DNA of 64,000 bases from Rhynchopus sp. YZ270_cl-10 (Eukaryota > Euglenozoa > Diplonemea > Diplonemida > Diplonemidae), in NCBI GenBank assembly GCA_964035575.1, contig OZ037860.1:768689-832688 (forward strand), written 5' to 3'. Below the pieces are notes generated by a model. It was not told the DNA's origin and did no database searches. It saw only the letters and a program-made list of their open reading frames with translations. Below, piece after piece: positions 56,387 through 64,000 of this stretch; within the stretch, counting starts at the first letter, position 1, and every line of letters starts with the position of its first letter. The translations under genes and the position numbers were made by a program.

Positions 56387-58856
56387 CTAGTCCACTATAT
56401 CCCAGTATTCGGGCGGGAGGTTGCAGAAGCGGAGGTGCCAGTTGGGGTTGTACTGGAGGCGTTCATGGTCGTAGAGGTCTGTTATCTCTGGGATGAGGGC
56501 GTGGCGCCAGGCGAGTTCTCTAGGGTATGCGGTGTAGCCCATCTCGCCAGGGCGGAGGAGGTGGATGACGTCTTGCATGCGCTCTGCCTCACGCCAGTTC
56601 AGCATCGAGACATCCTCCTCCACAGGCAGGCACCGCCCCTGCACAAAGAACGCATCCGGTGTCAGAAACCCCTTCGCTGCCGCATGGCACTCCTCCGACA
56701 TCAGCACCTCCCCAGGGCGTGCCTTCCCGCACAGCTCGCTTGTCTTCATCAGTGCAGGCCCGAAGTAGCCTTCGTCCTGCAACACCAACCCAACATGCGC
56801 TGCAGTGCGCACTCGGGGGCCGTAGAACATATGATCATCTGTGGGTAGGTGGGAAGTTTATAAGATGATCCTAAGCCTCTCTGAAAAAAGCTCGTTGCGT
56901 TCCCACTATCGTTTCCGCTGCGCTCTCACTAGCGTTCCCACTCCATTCGGTTTTCTCTTAGAAAAAAGAACGGAAAAAGGAGAAGTGTGTGAGGGAGTTG
57001 CGTAGGAGGAGTTAAAAAACGGAATGATGGGGGAGTATACCTGCCAGCGCCACGCCTGCTTCCTCCTTGCTGTCCGCCTCTCCGCCGCACAGCGTTTCTG
57101 CAATGTGCGTGAATTTGTTAACGTCGCATGCCGGGTACGCCGCTTTGCCTGCGACGTGTGTCTTGTAGAACTCAACCTCCTTTGTGAGTGTGCTGAGGGG
57201 GTCGACGTCGGCGGAGGAGGCGATGCTGCCAAGTCCCTCGGGTGAGAGCAGGTCTGCAGGCCACTTCACGCGCATCATGGCGTACTGCAGCTGGATGGCG
57301 AAGGCAACGGCCTCGGGCTCGTTCTGGAAGAGAAGGCAGTAGTAGCCTTCGTTTGCGCAGCAGCCCTCACCCTGCACTGCTATTGTTGCATTGGCAAAGC
57401 GCGACGCCGCCACAACCAACGAGTTAAACGTATCCATCGTCGCACAGTTGGACCTTGCATGCTCTGCACCAAACTCCAGCGCAATAAACAAAATAGCCGA
57501 CGTAAACGCATTGCTCTTGTTCACAGTCGGCTTCGACACAGCCTCATGCGAGGCGGGTACGTCTTTATTCCGTGCAATGCGCTGCCGCCACATAACATGC
57601 TTCTGCCATCGCACAATCGTTTTCAGTTGCAGCGCATTCAGTCTATGGATGTTCATCGCCACATCAATGCTTTTGTCCCGCTCTGCGAGCACCAGAAGTT
57701 TGTGCTTATGCCGCTGCAGGTCTTCTCCGGTGGCTTCTGCGTCAGAGACAACGTCGTTGACGATGTCGCGTATCTGGTGGATGCCTTCTAAGGCGTGCTC
57801 TGTTTCGGAGATCATTTCATGGTCACCTTGCAGCATCCCACGCGACACGAGGATGCGGCAGTAGCGGTGCAACACCTCCATATGAGACGTTGTTTTGTTC
57901 ACCAAAGCGAACAGCTTCTGCTCCGTTGTGCCTTCATGCTTTGCGCCAGTATCCACCGCAAAGGCACCTAGCTTGAGTCCACAAAACTTTTCCTTGGTCC
58001 CCGACTTGCTCCCCACAGGCGATACAGGTGACCGTGTAACAAATCCCTCAGGCTTCAGCGCGCCATCTACCTTGTTCATCGGAGCCACCTCTGGTGTGGG
58101 TGGCATCTCCCCATCATCCCCGCTCATCTCGCCCAAGGTAAGCATCTCGTTGCCCAGCGGCACAAAAGGGTTGGGTTGGTTGAGGAGCTGCTCCACGTCA
58201 ATGGTGTCCTCGGTGGTGACCTGCACGTCGCTGAGGTTGAAGGCGGGGCTTATCGGGGCCTGCGCCTGCATCTGCATAACAGCATCGACGTTGGCGTCCA
58301 CGGTGCGCAGGCGGTCCGCAACACAGGGCGCAACAGGCGGTGCTGCGTCGTTCAGGACGTAGCTGTTGTTCGTCTTCCAGTCAGCCTGCTTCGACTCAAG
58401 CTCGGCCTCCTGAAGCTCTGTCAGAATGTCTTTGACTCGCAGAACTGCGCTATTGATCATGCGCCTCGCTTCACGCGACTCACCTTGCAACGCATTGCAT
58501 GTCATCGCTACCCTTGCATCGGGCATGTTTTGTTCTACCTCCGGCTTTGCAGCGAGCAACGCAAAGTTGCGGAACGTCTTGCGCGACGTCCCTGAAGACA
58601 CAGAGGCCATTGCTGTTGCAGGCCGTGGCGGCTGCGGATGCGGCGTTGTTGAGACAGGCACGCCAGGGGGTGGTGTCATGCACGACGCATGTGGCTCATG
58701 CTTCAGCCTAGCACTGCTCGGCACTCTCTTACGAGGCCGTGCAGTCGCTTGCCCCCCAAAGCCACCCCCAGACAATGGTCGCACTGCAGGGGCCGGACTC
58801 CGTGTCAAAGCTGCTACCATTTGTATACAACGCTGGATGGTAGTGGTGGCGGTCAT
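56387..58856 (-). CDS. degenerate class III nucleotide cyclase-fold protein
   Basis: Exons 58856-57041 and 56838-56387; 202-nt intron (GTATAC...CCCACAG), phase 1; 755 residues. The joint gives GVALADDHMFYGPRVRTAAH, the cyclase pattern GIHxG...YxGxxVNxAAR. Upstream are ILFIALEFGAEHAR, where active enzymes have FxDIxxST, and YYCLLFQNEPEAVAFAIQLQ, where GDSFM...AL is usual. Neither metal-binding Asp is visible, and an insertion of about 60 residues separates the halves. Downstream are ARPGEVLMSEECHAAAKGFL and a Trp/Tyr-rich end. It is probably a non-catalytic cyclase-fold regulator. The N-terminal 450 residues are low-complexity then helical, and unrecognised. The start at 58856 fits an ATG after a pyrimidine-rich leader; Met13 is an alternative. 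Confidence 0.75.
56853..56892 (-). repeat. directional hairpin element in the cyclase-fold intron
   Basis: Minus sense: GAGAGGCTTAGGATCATCTT then ATAAACTTCCCACCTACCCA and CAG. It ends about 15 bp from the 3-prime splice site of the intron, so its branch-point-like part is well placed to serve that site. Confidence 0.7.
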
Positions 58857-59002
58857 CGTGGTGGGGGAGAAGGAGAAGACAAAGTAGGAATACTTTTTTT
58901 TTTGACTTTGGTGTTTTTTCACATGGTCTTCCTTGCTGCACTGTGCAAGCAGGCTTGTTGTTACTGCCCGTACCCCCTCTCAGTCTGCTTAAGAAAAAAA
59001 AG

Positions 59003-59045
59003 AGAATAAACGTTTATAAGAACCTACCTCACTCCGTTGAGAGGT
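59003..59045 (-). repeat. directional hairpin element with acceptor-like end
   Basis: GTTTATAAGAACCTACCTCA on the plus strand; lacks the ATGA part of the stem. Confidence 0.5.
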
Positions 59046-59113
59046 AGAAAAGGCGCGAACCCCCTCATATCGGAAAATCGGCGGGGACGCAGGACGCACC
59101 TCACAGGCAGAAG

Positions 59114-59202
59114 ACAGTGAAGTTGATAGTGCACAACGTCTCTGGGACGCAGGCACTGATACTCTATCAGAGGCCATCGAACCCCGGAGAGCAGAGGAGG
59201 AG
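59114..59202 (-). repeat. directional hairpin element, long copy
   Basis: Minus sense: GCTCTCCGGGGTTCGATGGC, TGCCTGCGTCCCAGAGACGT and TGTGCACTATCAACTTCACT. It has both modules seen at 3951-4070; an inner CTGATA/TATCAG hairpin is unique to this copy. Confidence 0.7.
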
Positions 59203-59232
59203 GGGCTAGGCGCTTGGGCAATAACAACAAAA

Positions 59233-59290
59233 GAGAAATTGAAAGTGCAAACGCCTCACCGTTGATCGGACGCAGGCACAAATATTACCT
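59233..59290 (-). repeat. directional hairpin element
   Basis: Minus sense: GTGCCTGCGTCCGATCAACG, GTGAGGCGTTTGCACTTTCA, ATTTCTCTTTTG. Confidence 0.65.
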
Positions 59291-59662
59291 TTCGAATAAA
59301 AAGAACGGCTTTGCGAGATCACCAAGACCCCATCCTCATCCACCTTGTTATCCCCAAATGAACACCTTTCACCCACCCCTTCCCCCGCATTATGCACGTT
59401 TACATTGAGAACACTTTTATAGCCGAATGGCCATACGACCTACTGTACCCTTCCTTGGTTTTCTGTGTAGCTGCCTATTCACATACATCAACAAAACCAC
59501 ACCCCTTTTAAAGAAACCTAAAAATTCAACCCTTTTTTCAAAAAAAAAATGGACATTTCTTTACCTAGACACATTCACCCCCCTTTCTCCCCCCCGACCC
59601 CCTTTTATGCCCATCTACCTAAAGTCTAAAAGACCTCCCCCTTCCCCAGACGTTTGTCCTTT

Positions 59663-60319
59663 CTAGTACCGCATCATTGAATAGCTGGGCTGAAGGCTGG
59701 GAACCATTTGCTGTGGCACCATATGCTGGGGTGGGTGGACCATTTGCTGCGGCTGAGGCTGCGGTTGGGGCCTCGCTGCTATTTGCGCCGCAGTTTCCAG
59801 CCCCGAACGGTAGCCTGCTTGGTACCAGGCCTGGAGGAGGGCTTCGAAGGAAGGGTCGTTCTGAGGGGGGGATGCGAGCAGTTGTGGCTGCGGTGCTCCC
59901 ATTGGCTGTACGTTCATCTGTTGTGGCATCTGTGGTGCCCATTGTTGCAGTTGCGGATGTGGGTACTGCGATGTGGGATGGGGGTACTGCTGTGGTATGC
60001 TCTGGGGCTGTACTGCGGCTTGTGGGAGGGGGGTAGGGGCAGGCTGTGGTGCTGTCTCTGCCTTCTGCCGTTTCCGCAGCTTCTTCGCCTGGAGGACCTC
60101 CTTCTTCCCTGCACCCCCAAGAGGCGGCTGTGCCGAGGTCTTCCTCTTCTTCGCCCCCACCACCTTCTGCCCGCGCCGCTTCTTCACAGCGCTGTTATGC
60201 CCCAACGCGTCCTTCATCGCCTTTTCATAAGCCTCAATCAACTCACTGTCATCCCACAGTGCGGGGTCCGCCAAATCCTCTCCGGACAGCACAAGGCGGT
60301 CGGAATCGCTCTTCACCAT
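59663..60319 (-). CDS. SMN: SMN (survival motor neuron) homologue without Tudor domain
   Basis: 218 residues, single exon. Residues 17-37 (DPALWDDSELIEAYEKAM) match the SMN Gemin2-binding helix (WDDTALIKAYDKA). A Lys/Arg-rich stretch (KKRRGQKVVGAKKRKT) and a Pro/Gln-rich linker follow. Residues 157-180 (FEALLQAWYQAGYRSGLETA) match the C-terminal YG box that makes SMN oligomerise (LL.AWY..GY.SG). The Tudor domain that normally sits between them is absent, as in fission yeast Smn1. It should help load Sm rings onto spliceosomal snRNAs, which fits the introns seen here. The true start is the ATG at 60319, after a long T run with no AG. Confidence 0.85.
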   Translation of the reverse strand: MVKSDSDRLVLSGEDLADPALWDDSELIEAYEKAMKDALGHNSAVKKRRGQKVVGAKKRKTSAQPPLGGAGKKEVLQAKKLRKRQKAETAPQPAPTPLPQAAVQPQSIPQQYPHPTSQYPHPQLQQWAPQMPQQMNVQPMGAPQPQLLASPPQNDPSFEALLQAWYQAGYRSGLETAAQIAARPQPQPQPQQMVHPPQHMVPQQMVPSLQPSYSMMRY

Positions 60320-60531
60320 CGCCAAAAAAAAAAAAAAAAAAAGAAGGGAGGAAGGAAGTGTGTATGGCTGAGGAGTGTTGGGGGAAAAAAGTGTTGAAAA
60401 CCCAGATTTTTTTTGCCATGGTCACGTTTGCATTACATCAGAAATCATCTCTCATGATTTCTGAATCGGTTGCAGAGTTGGCTAGCCGAAAACAAAAAGC
60501 CTGATATTTGGGTACACAAAATATAATCCTT

Positions 60532-61058
60532 CTTTTTCAACTTACCTTCCTTCACCCCCCCCCTGTAAGGGCAACCGTAGGTGAAGTAAGGTATAGTATT
60601 GAAATCGATGTGGGGGGGGAGTAAAGGGTCAATTTTACAAAACCAGATTTTGAGGAAAATTTTAGCCGAAAATGGGCCCCACGTATAAGCAACCGGGCTC
60701 ATATTTCTCAAAATTTAAGTGGTCAAAAAATTGTCCAATTTTCGAGATTGACCCCACCACTGCACGGGCGGAGCCCAAAAATGCAAATAAGGACCCTTTT
60801 TCAACTTACCTTCCTTCACCCCCCCCTGTAAGGGCAACCGTAGGTGAAGTAAGGTATAGTATTGAAATCGATGTGGGGGGGGAGTAAAGGGTCAATTTTA
60901 CAAAACCAGATTTTGAGGAAAATTTTAGCCGAAAATGGGCCCCACGTATAAGCAACCGGGCTCATATTTCTCAAAATTTAAGTGGTCAAAAAATTGTCCA
61001 ATTTTCGAGATTGACCCCACCACTGCACGGGCGGAGCCCAAAAATGCAAATAAGGACC
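60532..61058. repeat. two tandem copies of a 263/264-bp repeat
   Basis: 60532-60795 and 60796-61058 appear identical except for one C in a C run. Each copy begins with CTTACCTTCCTTCACC, inverted a little later as GGTGAAGTAAGG, and ends with a GACCCCACCACTGCACGGGC member of the family at 5465, 13155 and 17840. Near-identity means a very recent duplication. Confidence 0.92.
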
Positions 61059-61700
61059 CTTTTTAATTTGTTCTCTTGAAATGTGTAATTTCATGTTTTC
61101 GCGAAAAAATAACGACTGATCCCACAAGGGTTGAAGGAAGGTGGTTGAAAACAACAATAACAACAAGGACAAGTAATTGCTAAGAAAAAAACGGGGTGTG
61201 CTGTGGAAAACCCCGCGCGATTTTCGAAACCACCGTAGCATCCTGGCGATTTGCTGGAGGTGCTGATGTGCCTGGTGTGATCGATGTGTTGTAGTCTGTG
61301 CATTCTGTGCTTCTTCCGCACTCCAACGACGACGACAATGTGGGGAGCCTGTGGACAAAAACGAGCTGGAACACGCCGAGCCTACCGAGCCGACGTCCAA
61401 CAACGCTATCGAGCAGATGGTGCTGGACGGAGAGGACAGCGCCCCTTCTTGAACGTTTCAGATGCTGGCGTCCCAGTGGATCTGGCAGCGTACGAAGAGC
61501 GTTAACATACCTGCAGAAGAGCAGAATGCTGGACGTGCTGTAGATTATTTCTACAGGATGGAGTTCCACATCACACCCCGTTTTTTTTCCGATAGCAATT
61601 ACTTGTTTTTGCCGAAAAAAGCAAACCCGCAAACCCCTTTAGTTTGATGTTAACTGCAAAGATAAGGACAAGGCTGAGGAGTGTTGGGGGGAGTTGGGTG

Positions 61701-61790
61701 TGAAGAAAGAGAAGCGATCATAACGCCTCGGACGCAGGGATAATGACACCCCTGTGCCCTGTGGGTTATCGAACCCCCCTGGAGTGTTGC
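61701..61790 (-). repeat. directional hairpin element, 5-prime module
   Basis: Minus sense: GCAACACTCCAGGGGGGTTC then GATAACCC, CCCTGCGTCCGAGGCGTT. The GCAACACTCC start is shared with the sequence flanking the SSU fragment at 38572-38598; the CATCTT part is missing. Confidence 0.6.
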
Positions 61791-62896
61791 TTGAAGAAAA
61801 GCGTTTTGAGGTGAACCTAAACTGAATACCAAATCGTGATCGTACTGGATATTTGCTTTACGTCTTTGCATGGGGGAAGGGGGATAATGTCATTTACCCG
61901 GCCAGTTTCGTAAGTTTGGTATGACATAGTGTTCGAGCATGAGCAATGGAGTACAATGTAGATGTGAAGATAGAGTAGCTTGTAGCCTAGCGTGGGTGCG
62001 CCAAAGGACCAGAAGGGGTGTGAGGAGGAGATGAACAAAATAATAAAATGGGGAGTGCTTGTTTCTGTGACACATTTAAAAAAAAAAAAAACTTGGGTCA
62101 AAAAAATAAAAAAGCTAGAGACCCTACCTGTGTCCTATCCCCTCCCGTTGCTATTGGTACAGTTTCCCCTCCCTTCCCTGCCCCATTTTTTTTTTTTTTT
62201 GGGGTTTGTTTTGTATTGTGAAAGGCCCCGCGAGGGTGGAAAAAAGGGTGTTTTGAATTTAATTTTGATAATCTTGGCTTGGGTGTGGTTTTGGCACCGC
62301 AATTTCTTTTTGAAAAAAAATTGCATACTTTGTTACATCTGGTCACCCGATATCTCTTTTGGATCGACACTTATGTCAAAAAAAAATATATATATATTCG
62401 GTACAACACCGCCATTAGGCAGGCATGCATTCTCCACCAGATAAAGGCTTCGTTAATGCTTCATTATGTGAGTTTTTTTTCGTTATGTCAACAATCACCC
62501 CACTCTTTGAGTGTTTTATTCATTTTTTTTTGCCACATGGACAATCACCAAAAACATTTTTTCCTTCAAAAACTTGGTCATTGTCTTAGCGTAACACCCG
62601 AGGGATGAGCTCCACTCCTTTCCTTTTCGCACCGAAAATCAAATAGTAGTTCTTCATACAATCAACGTCTCTCTGACCCACAAATGCTGGTCATGGAAAC
62701 GCAGATTATATCCAAAAACATGCATCACCACACCACCACACCACCACCAACTGGGACAGGCAGAGTGTCCTCTCCGCTCCACCCCATATCAAAAAAGCCT
62801 CTCATCTCCGCTTACCCTTTATTTTCCCCCCACCCCCAAAATCGCAGTTCCTTTAGGTTCTGGTCAATACCCCCCCCATATCTACCCCCAAACACC

Positions 62897-64000
62897 TTAT
62901 GCAGCAGACACCTTGTCGCCTTCAAACCACCCTTCAACTTTGCCTTGTAGGTCGACGTCGCGCATGAAGGCTTTCATCGCATCGTTCGTCGTAAAGGAGA
63001 TGCTGATGCTGATGGGACCTTTGAACCAATTCATACTAAGGCCACGGTAGAGCGCTCTCCAGCCGTCTCTGAGGAGGATCTGTTGGAGGGCCTGCCGTAG
63101 AGAGAGAGAGTGGTGCACATTCCCTACCTGCATTCTACGCCGCACGATGTCCAAGGGGTAGGTAGCGGACTGTGCAACAAGACCAGCAAATCCTCCACTT
63201 AACAACCTTAAGGGTGTCGGAATGTCGCGGTCTCGCTTCAAATGGTATCGCTCCCGGATATTCGCCTTTAATGTCTCGAATGTCATAAACGACAGTCCCG
63301 CATAGGGGACAATCCCTAACACCGTCGGACGCAATCCCGCAAACAATTTCGTCCAGCCCTGCTCGTTTACAATCCCCGAGAGCACCGCGTGGTATGATAA
63401 TCTAGTGTTCGGGTCGTTGCTCAATGTATGTGCAGTGGCAAGGCGTGTCCGCAAGAGGTCCAAAGGGTATGTCAACGTAGTAGCAGTAGTCCCCGCCATA
63501 GACCCTGCAAGGAACAGAAGCAGTGCGTTGGGCTCGCCGTTTGGACCAAAGTTTCGCTTCAGAAACCCGAGATACCGGTCATACGTCATATACGAGGTAC
63601 CAGAGTATGGAATGACACGAAGCAAGGTGGCACCATGTCCACGCCAAAGACCGGTTATCCCCTGGGTTTGCTTCAGTTCAATCCCTTTGTTGACTGCAGC
63701 GCGAAAAGAGTACTGTTCCTTCCCGACTTGAAAGCAGATTTTAATCCGGTCTGCAGGCGCTATAACCGACTTTGCTGTACACCCTGCGATTGCCCCACAC
63801 AGTAACGACTCCAATGCATGCAGTTGCCGCTCCTCTTTGAGGCCCTCCACTGGTACAGCGCTGTCTCTCGCCTCCACCGGCACGAAGAGACGATCCTCTG
63901 CGGCCTCACGCATCTGCTGTATTCGCACCTTCGCTAGGTCGTTCAGCGTGAACCCCAACGCGATGGAAAGCGGCCCCTTCGCATACGTCAGCGTGATCCC
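62897..64000 (-). CDS. SLC25 mitochondrial carrier, 5-prime partial, possible double carrier
   Basis: 367 residues in the window; the frame is open to the right edge, so the start is outside. It has three SLC25 repeats with signatures PADRIK, PLDLLR and PLDIVR, and the typical RGxxxxxxRxxPYSG and GLxxNWFKGPISISISFTTN segments. Closest in style to coenzyme A/adenine nucleotide carriers (SLC25A42, SLC25A16, Leu5p) of the inner mitochondrial membrane. Before the first repeat, residues 1-21 at the edge (GITLTYAKGPLSIALGFTLN) look like the end of another carrier, joined by a 40-residue linker. So this may be a fusion of two carriers in one chain. Confidence 0.9.
   Translation of the reverse strand, partial: GITLTYAKGPLSIALGFTLNDLAKVRIQQMREAAEDRLFVPVEARDSAVPVEGLKEERQLHALESLLCGAIAGCTAKSVIAPADRIKICFQVGKEQYSFRAAVNKGIELKQTQGITGLWRGHGATLLRVIPYSGTSYMTYDRYLGFLKRNFGPNGEPNALLLFLAGSMAGTTATTLTYPLDLLRTRLATAHTLSNDPNTRLSYHAVLSGIVNEQGWTKLFAGLRPTVLGIVPYAGLSFMTFETLKANIRERYHLKRDRDIPTPLRLLSGGFAGLVAQSATYPLDIVRRRMQVGNVHHSLSLRQALQQILLRDGWRALYRGLSMNWFKGPISISISFTTNDAMKAFMRDVDLQGKVEGWFEGDKVSAA

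Larger units (their letters stand above)
58857..59662. other. leader region of the cyclase-fold gene with three elements
   Basis: Directional elements at about 59003, 59114 and 59233 in series. The first runs (minus sense) CTTATAAACGTTTATTCTCT, TTTTTTTCTTAAGCAG, an acceptor-like end about 130 bp before the cyclase-fold ATG. The rest, to the SMN stop, is pyrimidine-rich on the plus strand. Confidence 0.5.
60320..62896. other. noncoding, upstream of the SMN gene
   Basis: Contains a 263-bp tandem repeat (60532-61058) and one long directional element (61701-61790). The frames at 61180-61632 and 61992-62444 have no protein-like features. 61800-62896 is AT-rich with nothing recognised. Confidence 0.5.

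Noticed and set aside
61701-61790. tRNA gene from the GGTTCGATAACCC motif
   Set aside because: The motif is a GGGTT/AACCC hairpin with a four-base loop, not a seven-base T loop, and no acceptor stem exists.
1-64000. CRISPR arrays, LTR retroelements, Polinton-like or other virus-derived elements
   Set aside because: No spaced direct-repeat array, no paired LTRs, and no capsid, integrase or envelope motifs were recognised by eye.

Overview
The window is nuclear DNA of a flagellated protist. Coding sequence is GC-rich and cut by short GT-AG introns with GTATGY-like donors, mostly 58-300 nt. Noncoding DNA is AT-rich and full of A or T homopolymer runs, micro- and minisatellites, inverted-repeat elements and one broken LINE. 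Every gene I can support (twelve) lies on the minus strand, and several starts have an AG acceptor-like site a few bases upstream. One-strand gene order, possible leader acceptors and a LINE of endonuclease-plus-RT type would fit a euglenozoan such as a diplonemid, but an alveolate or other protist is not excluded; the assignment is inference.

Layout. 1-13,500 is gene-free and repeat-rich. 13,562-15,582 encodes a mucin-like type I membrane protein. 15,583-24,305 is repeats: hairpins, a 4.1 kb interval bounded by inverted repeats that holds palindromic satellites and a dead LINE, and a 9-bp minisatellite. 24,306-29,538 encodes a giant EGF-like surface protein. 30,550-35,265 encodes a DPY-30/paladin-like/IQ-like protein in five exons; 36,787-38,250 a Na+/H+ exchanger; 38,995-43,459 an SH3-like-domain protein whose first intron carries a 1.4 kb near-perfect palindrome; 43,557-44,894 two small unknown genes. 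44,895-48,350 is noncoding with an LSU rRNA fragment and a MITE. Then follow a GTPBP1/2-type GTPase (48,351-50,355), a 19-IQ-motif coiled-coil protein (51,589-56,196), a degenerate class III nucleotide cyclase (56,387-58,856), an SMN homologue without Tudor domain (59,663-60,319) and an SLC25 carrier that runs off the right edge and appears fused to a second carrier (62,897-64,000).

How the genes fit together. The products suggest a motile, surface-decorated cell: flagellar-type proteins (DPY-30 fold, IQ arrays, cyclase fold), surface proteins with a shared membrane-anchor style, ion and metabolite transport, and RNA biology (SMN, GTPBP). There is no operon-like functional grouping.

The most unusual signal is a family of some 25 short structured elements, all in one orientation. 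In gene sense they carry a GAGAGG core, a small hairpin with compensatory changes, then a branch-point-like CATCTTTCAA or CTATCAAC and a pyrimidine tract, often followed by CAG. Where gene models exist they fall inside introns or just upstream of start codons, and several sit beside fragments of SSU rRNA, LSU rRNA or a tRNA-like sequence. They could be introner-like elements, trans-splicing outron signals or an unusual SINE.
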